From contig NZ_JAUFPW010000034.1 in assembly GCF_030409415.1 (NCBI RefSeq), positions 124,001 through 188,000 of the forward strand: 64,000 nt of DNA, written 5' to 3'. The notes under the pieces were generated by a model. It was not told where the DNA came from. It saw nothing but the letters and a program-made list of their open reading frames with translations, and ran no database searches. The translations under genes and the position numbers were made by a program. Shown here piece by piece: positions 28,981 to 37,335 of the stretch. Every line of letters begins with the position of its first letter. Positions within the stretch are counted from its first letter, which is position 1. This stretch comes from Pedobacter aquatilis (GTDB lineage: Bacteria; Bacteroidota; Bacteroidia; Sphingobacteriales; Sphingobacteriaceae).

Positions 28981-30035
28981 TATTTAAAAATGTTTCTTTT
29001 GTTTAAAGCATCACGATATTTCTTCGCGTTAATTTCGTGTTCTGCCTTAGTTTCTGCAAAATTATGGTAACCAGAAAAATCTTCTTTGGCACACATATAA
29101 ATATAATTGTTCTTATTGTAGTTTAAAACAGCATCAATTGCATTAATGCTAGGCATCATAATTGGTCCTGGAGGTAAACCTGCGTATTTGTAGGTATTGT
29201 AAGGAGACTGAACCTGCAATAATTTATTGGTTACTCTTTTAACCGTAAAATCATCATTTGCAAAAATTACGGTTGGGTCGGCCTGTAACAATATCCCTTT
29301 ATTTAAACGGTTTAAGTACAAGCCTGCAATAATTGGCATTTCTTTATCATATAATGCTTCAGCATCTACAATTGATGCTAATGTATAAACCTGTGCATTA
29401 TTTAGGTTTAAACTGGCAGCCTTTTGCTTACGTTCTGCAGTCCAGAATTTATCGTATTCTTTGTGCATACGCTCAAAAAAATCAATTGGCGAAACATTCC
29501 AATACATTTCATAAGTATTCGGAATGAACATGGTATAAACGTTATCCTGATTTAAACCATATTTACTAATGATAGCTGTAGAATCTAATAAGCTAATAAA
29601 ACTCAAAGAATCAGCTTCCAAGTTACTAGCTAAATAAGCTACAAAGTTTTCCTTTTTACGGATGTTCTGGAATTTAAGCTTAACCGGTTCCTGGTTTCCG
29701 GCTTTAATCATGTTAATTAAAGTTCGGTTTGTCATTCCCTTTTTTAAACGATAACGACCAGGTTTAACATTGGTTGGGAGATTCATTTTACCAGCGGCAC
29801 TTGCAAATGATGAAGTGCTATTCAAAATATCCTTCGCTTTTAAGTTATTAACTAAATCATCGTAGCTAGAATTCGTTTTGATGTAAAGAAACTTCTGATT
29901 TTCGGTTACGTTTGGTGCAAAATAAAGTTTGTAAATATTTAACGCGAAGTATCCGCCAATTAAAACGGCCAATACAACAATCGTTAAAGCAATTTTTTTT
30001 CCAGTAGTCATGCTCTTTTTTTCAATCTCGCTCAT
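28980..30035 (-). CDS. mltG: Endolytic murein transglycosylase MltG
   Basis: Start chosen at 30035 (MSEIEKKSMTTGKK), giving 351 residues; the frame opens 29 codons earlier but that would overlap the PASTA gene. A single N-terminal membrane helix (IALTIVVLAVLIGGYFAL) is followed by a LysM-like region and the YceG catalytic domain with VYTLASIVDAEAL and LYLNRLNKGILLQADPTVIFA. MltG cuts growing glycan strands in the periplasm. In the E. coli enzyme the catalytic Glu lies in ASIVEKET; here the aligned residue is Asp (ASIVDAEA) with the second Glu kept. It lies 19 bp after the PASTA gene. Confidence 0.9.
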   Translation of the reverse strand: MSEIEKKSMTTGKKIALTIVVLAVLIGGYFALNIYKLYFAPNVTENQKFLYIKTNSSYDDLVNNLKAKDILNSTSSFASAAGKMNLPTNVKPGRYRLKKGMTNRTLINMIKAGNQEPVKLKFQNIRKKENFVAYLASNLEADSLSFISLLDSTAIISKYGLNQDNVYTMFIPNTYEMYWNVSPIDFFERMHKEYDKFWTAERKQKAASLNLNNAQVYTLASIVDAEALYDKEMPIIAGLYLNRLNKGILLQADPTVIFANDDFTVKRVTNKLLQVQSPYNTYKYAGLPPGPIMMPSINAIDAVLNYNKNNYIYMCAKEDFSGYHNFAETKAEHEINAKKYRDALNKRNIFK

Positions 30036-30054
30036 TTGTGTAATGCGTAAAAGA

Positions 30055-30825
30055 TTATTGTTGTTTGTTAGATATGGTGATGTTAATTTTTGTACCGATG
30101 GCAACTTTTGTAAGTGAATCAACCGGTGTCGGGTCTTGTTTAGTGATTACCGCGTTTGCACTATCCGTAATCTCACCTTCGTAGATAATATTACCCAAAG
30201 TTAAAGCAGAACCCTTTAAACTGAATTTCGCCTCATCAATTGTTAAACCAATTAATTGTGGAATATCAACTTCTTCATTCCCTCTTCCATCACCTAAAAC
30301 TAAATTAATTCTAGAACCTACCGGGATGGTTTGTCCTGCCTGTATAGCTTGCCCGCCAAATGTTGCTTCTAAAACAACATCACGGCTAACATCTGCTTTG
30401 TAAGTAGTATCGCCAAGCTTCAAACGAGAACTTTCGATAATTGCCTGTGCTTCTCTAAGCGTTTTAAAAGCAATATCAGGAAATTTGGTGTTTGGTGTAT
30501 TAGCTGTATTTATCGTTAAATAAATGGTTCTGTTATCTTTAACAAATGTATTTGCATCTGGGTCTTGATCTATAACTAAACCCGCTGGCTGGTCCATAAT
30601 ATAAACAGAATCTACTTCATATTTTAGGCCTGCTTCTTCTAATTTAACAACAGCATCAGCAAAAGATAACCCTTTAACAAGCGGAACGTTTAATCCTTGT
30701 CCGTGTTTGGTATAAAATCTTAAACTAAAAAATGCAACTAATAATAAAACGAAAACTGTAATTACAGCTGCAATTAGTGTTTTTCTGAACGATTTTGTTT
30801 TTAAGTACTCTATAAATTTAGACAT
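30055..30825 (-). CDS. PASTA-domain membrane protein without kinase domain
   Basis: The ATG at 30825 (MSKFIEYLKTKSFRK) is used; a TTG one codon earlier is less likely. The 256-residue protein has one membrane helix (about 17-36) and then three PASTA repeats in the periplasm (starting near NVPLVKGLSFADAVVKLEEAGL, KFPDIAFKTLREAQAIIESSRL and VDIPQLIGLTIDEAKFSLKGSAL). PASTA domains bind peptidoglycan fragments or lipid II in kinases and PBPs; this one has no catalytic domain. It is the first gene of a run with mltG and divergent from ddl, so a role in cell-wall synthesis is likely. Confidence 0.9.
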   Translation of the reverse strand: MSKFIEYLKTKSFRKTLIAAVITVFVLLLVAFFSLRFYTKHGQGLNVPLVKGLSFADAVVKLEEAGLKYEVDSVYIMDQPAGLVIDQDPDANTFVKDNRTIYLTINTANTPNTKFPDIAFKTLREAQAIIESSRLKLGDTTYKADVSRDVVLEATFGGQAIQAGQTIPVGSRINLVLGDGRGNEEVDIPQLIGLTIDEAKFSLKGSALTLGNIIYEGEITDSANAVITKQDPTPVDSLTKVAIGTKINITISNKQQ

Positions 30826-30953
30826 CAATTATCAAATTCTTTGGTTTAGCCTGAAACTCAAATGTAGGCAAATTTTAATTATAGCCTTGATGAGTAATAA
30901 GCATTTAAGCAATAAGCTTACCAACTCTATTAATTCTATAAATCAAAATTAAA

Positions 30954-30980
30954 TTTTGCACAAAGATATTTATATTTTTG
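30954..30980 (+). promoter_or_regulatory. Candidate promoter for ddl
   Basis: TTTTG at 30954-30958 and TATTTTTG at 30973-30980 resemble the Bacteroidota boxes, but the spacer is only 14 bp, so this is a weak call. Confidence 0.35.
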
Positions 30981-31024
30981 AGGATATATTTACATCAATT
31001 TCTAATTATTAAAGGATTTTCCAG

Positions 31025-32014
31025 ATGAAAAAAACTATTGCTTTATTAACAGGCGGCACTACAGGCGAATGGGTTGTTTCAGTTAAAAGTGCGGCAACAA
31101 TTGCGCAAAATATTGATGCTGATTTGTATGATGTATATAAAATTATGCTTAATGACAAAGGATGGTTTTATGAGCCTGCAGATTCTGTTAAAATAGAAGT
31201 TGATAAAAATGATTTCTCACTAAACATAGAAGGTAGAAAAATAAAATTTGATGGTGTCTTCATCGCCATTCATGGTTCTCCTGGAGAAGATGGAAAGTTG
31301 CAAGGTTATTTTGATATGCTAAACATTCCCTATACCACTTGTGATGCCTTAACATCATCCATAACAATGAATAAAGGTTATACAAAAGCAATTGTTAATG
31401 GTATTGATGATTTAAATGTTGCAAAATCGGTGCAAATATTTAAAAATGGAAGTTATAATCTCAATCAGATAAAGCAAGATTTAAAATTTCCATATTTTGT
31501 AAAGCCAAATAGTGGTGGCAGTAGTATTGGCATGAGTAAAGTAAAACATGCTGATGATTTAGAAAATGCAGTTGCTAAAGCTTTTAAGGAAGATACACAA
31601 GTGCTTATTGAAGAATTTGTGAGCGGCAGGGAATTTTCTATCGGAGTTTTTGGTGCTGAAGGAAACATTATTGTGCTGCCTACAACAGAAGTTATTCCGG
31701 CTAATGAGTTTTTTGATTTCGAAGCGAAATATACGCCTGGCGCAACCGAAGAAATAACACCGGGTAACATGAGTGAAGAGGAGGTTGATCGTGTAAATCG
31801 TGTTGTAACCGATGTGTATAAAAAATTAAATTGCAGGGGTGTTGTGCGCATCGATTACTTTTTAGAGCATGAAACCGGCAAATTTTATTTTATAGAAATT
31901 AATACCATTCCGGGACAAACCGCAACAAGTTTTATTCCGCAACAAGTTGCAGCCATGGGCATTAGCTTAAAAGAATTTTATACCCGATTAATGAAGGAAA
32001 CGCTTAAAGGTTAA
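31025..32014 (+). CDS. ddl: D-alanine--D-alanine ligase
   Basis: The 329-residue ATP-grasp enzyme shows LLTGGTTGEWVVSVKSA at the start, FIAIHGSPGEDGKLQGYFDMLNIPYT, the ATP lid FPYFVKPNSGGSSIGMSKV, and metal ligands in FYFIEINTIPGQTATS. It makes D-Ala-D-Ala for peptidoglycan. It is divergent from the PASTA-mltG operon and followed after 8 bp by the Crp/Fnr gene. Confidence 0.95.
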   Translation: MKKTIALLTGGTTGEWVVSVKSAATIAQNIDADLYDVYKIMLNDKGWFYEPADSVKIEVDKNDFSLNIEGRKIKFDGVFIAIHGSPGEDGKLQGYFDMLNIPYTTCDALTSSITMNKGYTKAIVNGIDDLNVAKSVQIFKNGSYNLNQIKQDLKFPYFVKPNSGGSSIGMSKVKHADDLENAVAKAFKEDTQVLIEEFVSGREFSIGVFGAEGNIIVLPTTEVIPANEFFDFEAKYTPGATEEITPGNMSEEEVDRVNRVVTDVYKKLNCRGVVRIDYFLEHETGKFYFIEINTIPGQTATSFIPQQVAAMGISLKEFYTRLMKETLKG

Positions 32015-32022
32015 CCAGAAGT

Positions 32023-32604
32023 ATGGATATCCAAAAACTTATTGATATGGGATGTCCGGTGCGGAAATATCCAAAAGATTCGGTTATATATGAACCTGGA
32101 ATGCAACCCAAACATGTCTATTTTGTTAAGATGGGTGAGGTAAGAATGGTTACTGTAAATAATGATGGGAAGGAATTTATACAGGGAATATTTAAATCTG
32201 GGCAGTATTTTGGAGAACCAGCTTTGCTTGTGGATAAACCATACCTGGCATTTACTATTGTTAATAAACCTTCGGAGATTGTAAGCGTTAGCAGGGAAAA
32301 CTACATTAACTTAATAAAAACAGATGCTGAATATAGCATGAGTTTAATCAAGACTTTAAGTAATCGTTTGTTCTATAAATCGATGATGCTGGAGGAACTG
32401 GCAAATGAAAAAGCAGAACATCGTTTGCTAATTATAATCAATTATCTTTTTAATGATCATAAAAAGGGAGAGAGCTTGAATCTAACTCGTCAGGATTTAG
32501 CAGATTTGACAGGCTTAAGAGTTGAAACGGTGATTAGAGAGGTTAAAAATCTGGCAGATAAAAATTTGATAAGCTTAAATCAGGGTAAAATATATAAATT
32601 GTAG
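32023..32604 (+). CDS. Crp/Fnr-family transcriptional regulator
   Basis: The 193-residue protein has an N-terminal cyclic-nucleotide-binding beta-roll (SVIYEPGMQPKHVYFVKMGEVRMV, GQYFGEPALLV), a dimer helix, and a C-terminal winged helix (LTRQDLADLTGLRVETVIREVKNLADKNLISL). The recognition helix reads V-E-T-V-I-R, which is like Fnr (V-E-T-I-S-R) rather than Crp (R-E-T-V-G-R). No cysteine cluster for an Fe-S centre is present (only C11), so it is not an Fnr-type oxygen sensor. It starts 8 bp after ddl. A perfect Fnr-type palindrome lies 8 bp after its stop. Confidence 0.9.
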   Translation: MDIQKLIDMGCPVRKYPKDSVIYEPGMQPKHVYFVKMGEVRMVTVNNDGKEFIQGIFKSGQYFGEPALLVDKPYLAFTIVNKPSEIVSVSRENYINLIKTDAEYSMSLIKTLSNRLFYKSMMLEELANEKAEHRLLIIINYLFNDHKKGESLNLTRQDLADLTGLRVETVIREVKNLADKNLISLNQGKIYKL

Positions 32605-32611
32605 TGTCCAT

Positions 32612-32635
32612 AAAATATGATGTAAATCATATTTT
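32612..32635. promoter_or_regulatory. Perfect Fnr-type palindromic operator upstream of the DUF983 gene
   Basis: Arms AAAATATGAT (32612-32621) and ATCATATTTT (32626-32635) are exact complements around GTAA, containing TGAT-N4-ATCA, which matches the core of the Fnr box TTGAT-N4-ATCAA. The centre lies about 41 bp before the predicted transcription start, the classic place for an activator. Confidence 0.7.
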
Positions 32636-32660
32636 GCCAAATTTTTAGAATGTACCTTTG
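32634..32660 (+). promoter_or_regulatory. Promoter of the DUF983 gene
   Basis: A perfect -7 element TACCTTTG (32653-32660) and TTG at 32634-32636 (16-bp spacer, slightly short). Predicted start is near 32664, with a leader of about 14 nt before the ATG at 32678. The -33 box abuts the palindrome at 32612-32635. Confidence 0.65.
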
Positions 32661-32677
32661 CAGTATAGAAATTAACC

Positions 32678-33088
32678 ATGGCAGAAATAACAAAATTCCA
32701 GGCTGTAATTCAATGTAAATGTCCTAGATGTAGAAAGGGCGATATTTTTACTGGGAATGCTTACGCATTTAAGCTTCAAAAAACTAATATAAATTGTCCT
32801 TATTGCAATTTAAAATTTGAACGCGAACCTGGTTTTTTCTACGTAGCAATGTTTGTGAGCTACGCTATGAATGTAGCAGAAATTATAACAATTGGAGTAG
32901 CATCTTACGTGTTAGGTTTACCACTTATTTACGAAAACTTGTGGTATTATGTTGCTTTGATTTTAGTCGGCGTATTTCTTTTATCCCCAATTAATTATAG
33001 ATATTCAAGAGTAATATTATTGCATTGGCTTACACCGGGCTTAAATTACGTTCCTGGAATAGAAGCACATAAATCAGGCAGTATTTAA
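32678..33088 (+). CDS. DUF983 membrane protein with zinc-ribbon-like head
   Basis: The 136-residue protein has an N-terminal cysteine knuckle (CKCPRCRKG and CPYCNLKFERE, C15/C18 and C40/C43) followed by two hydrophobic segments (FVSYAMNVAEIITIGVASYVLGL and LWYYVALILVGVFLLSP). This is the DUF983 layout; its function is unknown, though in proteobacteria the family often lies near respiratory oxidase genes. The promoter carries an Fnr-type site next to a Crp/Fnr gene. It ends 11 bp from a convergent lipoprotein gene. Confidence 0.88.
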   Translation: MAEITKFQAVIQCKCPRCRKGDIFTGNAYAFKLQKTNINCPYCNLKFEREPGFFYVAMFVSYAMNVAEIITIGVASYVLGLPLIYENLWYYVALILVGVFLLSPINYRYSRVILLHWLTPGLNYVPGIEAHKSGSI

Positions 33089-33099
33089 TAGGATAGGAT

Positions 33100-33624
33100 T
33101 TAATGAATTACGTGTGCAGGGTGTTGTATGTACTCTAATAATTCAACAACTTTTCCTTTAGAAAATTTAACTTTATTGTATAGATAGACCGTATCTATTT
33201 TTCCTTCTTTGGTAATGTTAATTTGTTCGTACCAAAGGTTTACAGATTCTTCTTTGTCATTAATTAATGGTACTACCTCATAAACAGTTATTTTAAAACT
33301 GGTCATTCGGTTAAATTCAAATTCCATTTGCTCTAAAAGATGTTTTTTATGCCCATCAAATCTATAACCATCCAAAAAGAAAATCACAGTATCCGCCATA
33401 TCTACACTCATCATTGCGGTATCTAACCTCTCAAAGCCTTTAAGTAATTTTAACATTTTTATAGAATTGGTGCTGTCTGTACCAACTTGCCAATGTTTAA
33501 TCTGCTTAACTATATATGGAGAACTACTTGTGTCGGGTGATAAGATATCTCTACTTTTCGGTTTGTTGTATTGGCATGCCACTAATAGTGGGATTACACC
33601 AATTAAAATTGATGAATTTTTCAT
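33100..33624 (-). CDS. Lipoprotein of unknown function
   Basis: A 174-residue protein with a type II signal peptide (MKNSSILIGVIPLLVACQ, Cys at residue 17). The mature part has helix-rich stretches (KMLKLLKGFERLDTAMMSVDMADTVIFFLDGYRFDGHKKHLLEQMEFEFNRM) and ends in strands (FKITVYEVV, VNLWYEQINITKEGKIDTVYLYNKVKF). I do not recognise the family. It is monocistronic, convergent with the DUF983 gene. Confidence 0.7.
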   Translation of the reverse strand: MKNSSILIGVIPLLVACQYNKPKSRDILSPDTSSSPYIVKQIKHWQVGTDSTNSIKMLKLLKGFERLDTAMMSVDMADTVIFFLDGYRFDGHKKHLLEQMEFEFNRMTSFKITVYEVVPLINDKEESVNLWYEQINITKEGKIDTVYLYNKVKFSKGKVVELLEYIQHPAHVIH

Positions 33625-33740
33625 GATTAATTTGTTTAGATGGATAGTTCAGTAAAATTACTAATTATCTGAAAATTAATCAATTAATTGTATTGTGCTG
33701 ATTTTATAATTAAAGTGGTATTCTTTCTAGGAATGTATGT

Positions 33741-34478
33741 TTATTGATTTAAAATATCAACTAATCCTTTTACCTTTTCAGTTGATGTCAGCTCATATTG
33801 ATATTCATCATCGATACTGCCCATCTTGGTATCTGTATTTCTAAATAGCATCTTGCTTTGAACATATTCTTTTGCAGATGCATGAAAATTAGTTGCGCCG
33901 GTTTCAGTTATAAGGGCTTTTAAGTTATTGCTGTTTATACCTGCGCCAGGCATAATTTCAATTCTTCCATTGGCTTGTTTTACGAGTTTTGCTAATCTTT
34001 GAGTTCCATTGATTGCCGATGATGCGCCGCCAGAAGTGAGCACTCGAACAATTCCTAAATCAATTAAATCCTCTAGAGCCTGTTCCATATTGTTGCTCAT
34101 ATCAAAGGCTCTATGAAATGCAATCTTTAAAGGTGCTGCTATGTTTATTAGGGTTTGCATTCTTTCTTTGTCTATACCTCCATTAGCTAAAAGAATTCCT
34201 GTAACTATACCTTCGCAATTTAATGATTTAAAGGCTTTTATGTCTTCAATCATTAACTCAAACTCTAAGTCGTTATATAAAAAATCTCCACCACGCGGAC
34301 GAATGATTGGCCAAATCTCTATCGTTAAATTTTTCTTCGCTAAAGCAATTTGGCCATAGCTCGGTGTAGTTCCACCTTCGGCTAAATTATCACAAAACTC
34401 TACACGCTTTGCACCACCGTTTTGTGCAGCTAATGCAGATTCATAGCCGTTTGCGCAGACTTCTAAAACGCTATTCAT
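33741..34478 (-). CDS. cutC: CutC family protein
   Basis: The 245-residue TIM-barrel protein has the CutC signatures LEVCANGYESALAAQNGGAKRVEFCDNLAEGGTTPSYG, IRPRGGDFLYND, GILLANGGID, IAFHRAFDM and ILTSGGASSAINGTQRLAKLV. CutC was linked to copper tolerance in E. coli, but a direct role is doubtful and its chemistry is not established. It is the last gene of a minus-strand run that includes a glycosylasparaginase, 5 bp after the DUF2314 gene. Confidence 0.93.
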   Translation of the reverse strand: MNSVLEVCANGYESALAAQNGGAKRVEFCDNLAEGGTTPSYGQIALAKKNLTIEIWPIIRPRGGDFLYNDLEFELMIEDIKAFKSLNCEGIVTGILLANGGIDKERMQTLINIAAPLKIAFHRAFDMSNNMEQALEDLIDLGIVRVLTSGGASSAINGTQRLAKLVKQANGRIEIMPGAGINSNNLKALITETGATNFHASAKEYVQSKMLFRNTDTKMGSIDDEYQYELTSTEKVKGLVDILNQ

Positions 34479-34483
34479 AATTT

Positions 34484-35356
34484 TTATTTGTTATCTATCG
34501 GGCCCAGAACTTTCCATCCGTTATTCGATTTGAAAGTATTTAATTTTTGAATAGATTTTCCGCCATCTGGAAACCAGCAAATTTCAGTAATGATATAGTG
34601 TTCATCATCTGTTTTTTCTCTTTCGAAGGCATTTTGTAAACTTTCAAAATTTGGAAATCCATAATCTTCTATGTTCTTGATAAATGCAAGCTCTAAAACT
34701 TCTGCTGTTCCTGCTAACATTTCATCATCAGTTTCGGAATTCAAGCCTGCAAGCATTATTTTAGCTTCTTCCCGAAAATCTTTACATGAAAGTGCTGCAT
34801 CTAAGTTATTTGCATTGTAAGCTTGCTCCAGGGATAATATTGCGCCCTCAGGTGTTTCTAAATCAGCTTTGAAATGGTCCACACCTTCATCGATATATAA
34901 ACCGATGCTATTATCAAAAGCTGCTTTTTCATTTTCAGGAACGCCATCTCTTATTGCTCTTATCGTGTAGCCACCTATTAGTTTTCCATTTTCAATTGTC
35001 ATCCAATCAGATATCAAATCTCTGTCAATACCGATTTTCTGATTAAGCTTTACAGTTGTAACATTTACGGGTTCATTTCCAATGGTTCCGTAAAGATTTC
35101 CTTCCTCGTCAAAATGCGGTTCGGTCAACCAAATGTGTTCTCCATTATCGCCATCAATAATGTGAACTTTAACAGAAAAATAAGCTTGATGAGGTTGAGG
35201 ATTTGCAAGGCTTTCTTCAAAATACCAAAGGGTTAATTTGGCTTTCTCAATCGCCCAGTTCATGCGCTCATCTTCATTAGGAACATAAACCATATCCGGT
35301 TCTCCTTTACGTTCCTCAACATTTTTTTTACCGAAAATTTTAGACAGTAATCCCAT
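34484..35356 (-). CDS. DUF2314-domain protein
   Basis: The 290-residue soluble protein has, at ~25-145, the DUF2314 pattern: MNWAIEKAKLTLWYFEESLANPQPHQAYFSVKVHI, GEHIWLTEPHFDEEGNLYGTIGNEP, DRDLISDWMTIENGKLIGGYTIRAIRDG. The second half (from about 160) is a helical segment with EAYNANN-like repeats followed by an NTF2-like strand region (HYIITEICWFPDGGKSIQKLNTF). The function is unknown; the family is common next to toxin or immunity genes, but nothing like that is present here. It is in an operon with cutC (5 bp) and the asparaginase (39 bp). Confidence 0.8.
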   Translation of the reverse strand: MGLLSKIFGKKNVEERKGEPDMVYVPNEDERMNWAIEKAKLTLWYFEESLANPQPHQAYFSVKVHIIDGDNGEHIWLTEPHFDEEGNLYGTIGNEPVNVTTVKLNQKIGIDRDLISDWMTIENGKLIGGYTIRAIRDGVPENEKAAFDNSIGLYIDEGVDHFKADLETPEGAILSLEQAYNANNLDAALSCKDFREEAKIMLAGLNSETDDEMLAGTAEVLELAFIKNIEDYGFPNFESLQNAFEREKTDDEHYIITEICWFPDGGKSIQKLNTFKSNNGWKVLGPIDNK

Positions 35357-35395
35357 ATTTAGCGTTTTTAGATTTTGTTGTGGGATGATTTTATA

Positions 35396-36433
35396 TTAAT
35401 AATAGCTTTTTCCTTTGATTAACAGGTCTTGCTTTTCTGCATTACAAACAGCATAGCTAAATCCTTGCTGAATGGCGTAAGCGCCATATTCGCCTTTTTT
35501 GTTAATGGCTAGAAAGCCAACCTGGATATTCTTGGCCGTTTCTGGTTTCTTTTTGATGATGCGCATAACAGCTTCTTTACAGGCCGCTTCGGGAGTGTAA
35601 CCTTGGCGCATCAGCTCAACAACTAAAAATGAGCCAACATTGCGTACAACTTCTTCACCAACTCCGGTAGAAGTTGCACCGCCAACTTCATTATCTACGA
35701 ATAAACCGGCACCAATAATCGGGCTATCGCCAATTCTGCCATGTAATTTGTACGCCATTCCACTGGTTGTGCAAGCACCAGAAATATTGCCCTTTGCATC
35801 TATGGCTAACATTCCAATGGTATCATGATTGTATTGATTGCCTGGTAATTTTTGAGGTGCAGCTTTATCATAAAGTTTATTCTCAATATTCATTACAGGT
35901 TCGTATTTGGCTGTTTTTAACCATTCTTTCCAAGCTTTTTCACTTTCAGGTGTGAGCAAATTTTCCTTTTTGAAACCTTGTTCTAACGCAAACTGTAAGG
36001 CACCATCGCCTGCAAGCATTACGTGAGGCGTTTTTTCCATTACCTTTCGGGCAACAGAAATTGGATGTTTAATATGTTCTAATGCTAAAACAGCTCCACA
36101 ATTACCGTTTTCATCCATTATGCAAGCGTCTAAAGTAACCTTGCCATCTCTATCCGGTAAACCGCCGTAGCCAACAGATTGATTTTTTACATCGGCTTCC
36201 GGTACCCAAACGCCTTGTTCAACAGCATCTAAAGATTTGCCACCCTTTGATAAAACCTTCCAGGCATCGGCATTTGCCGCTATACCGAAATCCCAGGTTG
36301 AAATTACAATTGGAAAGTTTGCAGCTGAAGTATTAGGTTGAAATGGAATGGCATTTGCAATGTTACTCTTATTGATGGCCAACATTCCAGCAGAAAGGGC
36401 AGAAGCTTTTATAAATTTGCGACGGTTAAACAT
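35396..36433 (-). CDS. N4-(beta-N-acetylglucosaminyl)-L-asparaginase (glycosylasparaginase)
   Basis: The 345-residue protein begins with a twin-arginine signal (NRRKFIKASALSAGMLAI) and is an Ntn-hydrolase: self-cleavage should occur at N-HDTIGM with T205 as the new N-terminal nucleophile, followed by GACTTSGMAYKLHGRIGDSPIIGAGLFVD. The sequence around this site matches the Elizabethkingia/Flavobacterium glycosylasparaginase. It splits GlcNAc-Asn left from N-glycoprotein breakdown, in the periplasm. It lies in the methionine aminotransferase-to-cutC run, 74 bp after the amidase gene. Simple L-asparaginase activity is a less likely option. Confidence 0.9.
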   Translation of the reverse strand: MFNRRKFIKASALSAGMLAINKSNIANAIPFQPNTSAANFPIVISTWDFGIAANADAWKVLSKGGKSLDAVEQGVWVPEADVKNQSVGYGGLPDRDGKVTLDACIMDENGNCGAVLALEHIKHPISVARKVMEKTPHVMLAGDGALQFALEQGFKKENLLTPESEKAWKEWLKTAKYEPVMNIENKLYDKAAPQKLPGNQYNHDTIGMLAIDAKGNISGACTTSGMAYKLHGRIGDSPIIGAGLFVDNEVGGATSTGVGEEVVRNVGSFLVVELMRQGYTPEAACKEAVMRIIKKKPETAKNIQVGFLAINKKGEYGAYAIQQGFSYAVCNAEKQDLLIKGKSYY

Positions 36434-36507
36434 TTGTTTTGGGTTAGTTTGGTTAATTGTTTTGTGGTGAATAGCTAAATTAATTATTGAAAATTGGTTG
36501 TTCTAAA

Positions 36508-37314
36508 TTAGTCCTCAATCGTAAATTTATCTGCATCTTTTAAAAAGGGAAACTGTCGTCTTATTTTTACCAATTCCTCGTAATTTATGGTTACCGTATA
36601 CATATCCTCATCTTCTGGTTTGTAATATACGGTGCTTCCATACGGATCAATTACCATTGAATGGCCTCCGTGATAAATTTGATTTCCATCATGCCCAACA
36701 CGGTTTACGCCGATAACGTAGCTCTGGTTTTCGATGGCACGAGCAGGAATTAATGCCCGCCAATGTGCCGAGCGTTTATCTGGCCAGCTCGCAACCAAAA
36801 GTAAAATGTCATACTCTTCATCAACATTCCGCAACCAAACAGGAAAACGTAGATCATAACATACAGCTAATCTAATTTTCCAGCCTTTTAATTCTACAAT
36901 TAATTTGTCTGTGCCGGCACTAAAGTTTTTGTCCTCATCGCCCATACCAAATAAATGGCGTTTATCGTAGTGTTTATGTTCTCCATTTTGATCCATCCAT
37001 ATTAAACGATTGTAGTAATTTCCGTTCTCTTTAATAATTAAGCTACCCGTAACTACACAATTGTATTGATGTGCTATTTTTTGCATCCATTGCATAGTAA
37101 ATCCACCCATTTCTTCTGCCAAGGTTTCAGAATTCATACTAAATCCACTATTAAACATTTCTGGTAGTATAATTAAATCGGTTTTTTCTCTTACGCCTGA
37201 TGATAATCTGAGCCCAAGATTCTGCAGATTTTTTTCTATGTTTTCCCAAAAAAGATAAGCTTGAAAAATTGTGATTTTCAAGTTTTCTATTTGTGTGTAA
37301 ACAGGTTTTTCCAT
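36508..37314 (-). CDS. Nitrilase-superfamily amidohydrolase (omega-amidase / YafV-like)
   Basis: The 268-residue enzyme has the nitrilase Glu-Lys-Cys triad: E52 (LIILPEMFNSGFSM), K118 (KHYDKRHLFGMGDE) and C152 (LAVCYDLRFPVWLRN). FGMGDEDKNFSAG is typical of YafV/Nit2-like omega-amidases, which hydrolyse alpha-ketoglutaramate. It lies 21 bp after a methionine aminotransferase gene; the pair fits glutamine-driven regeneration of methionine from its keto acid, with the amidase removing the product. Confidence 0.9.
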   Translation of the reverse strand: MEKPVYTQIENLKITIFQAYLFWENIEKNLQNLGLRLSSGVREKTDLIILPEMFNSGFSMNSETLAEEMGGFTMQWMQKIAHQYNCVVTGSLIIKENGNYYNRLIWMDQNGEHKHYDKRHLFGMGDEDKNFSAGTDKLIVELKGWKIRLAVCYDLRFPVWLRNVDEEYDILLLVASWPDKRSAHWRALIPARAIENQSYVIGVNRVGHDGNQIYHGGHSMVIDPYGSTVYYKPEDEDMYTVTINYEELVKIRRQFPFLKDADKFTIED

Positions 37315-37335
37315 GTATGTTTATTTTGAGGGATG

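Noticed and set aside
33741-34478. Assigning copper homeostasis to CutC
   Set aside because: No copper pump, chaperone or metal regulator is adjacent, and the family's copper role is disputed; only the family name was kept.
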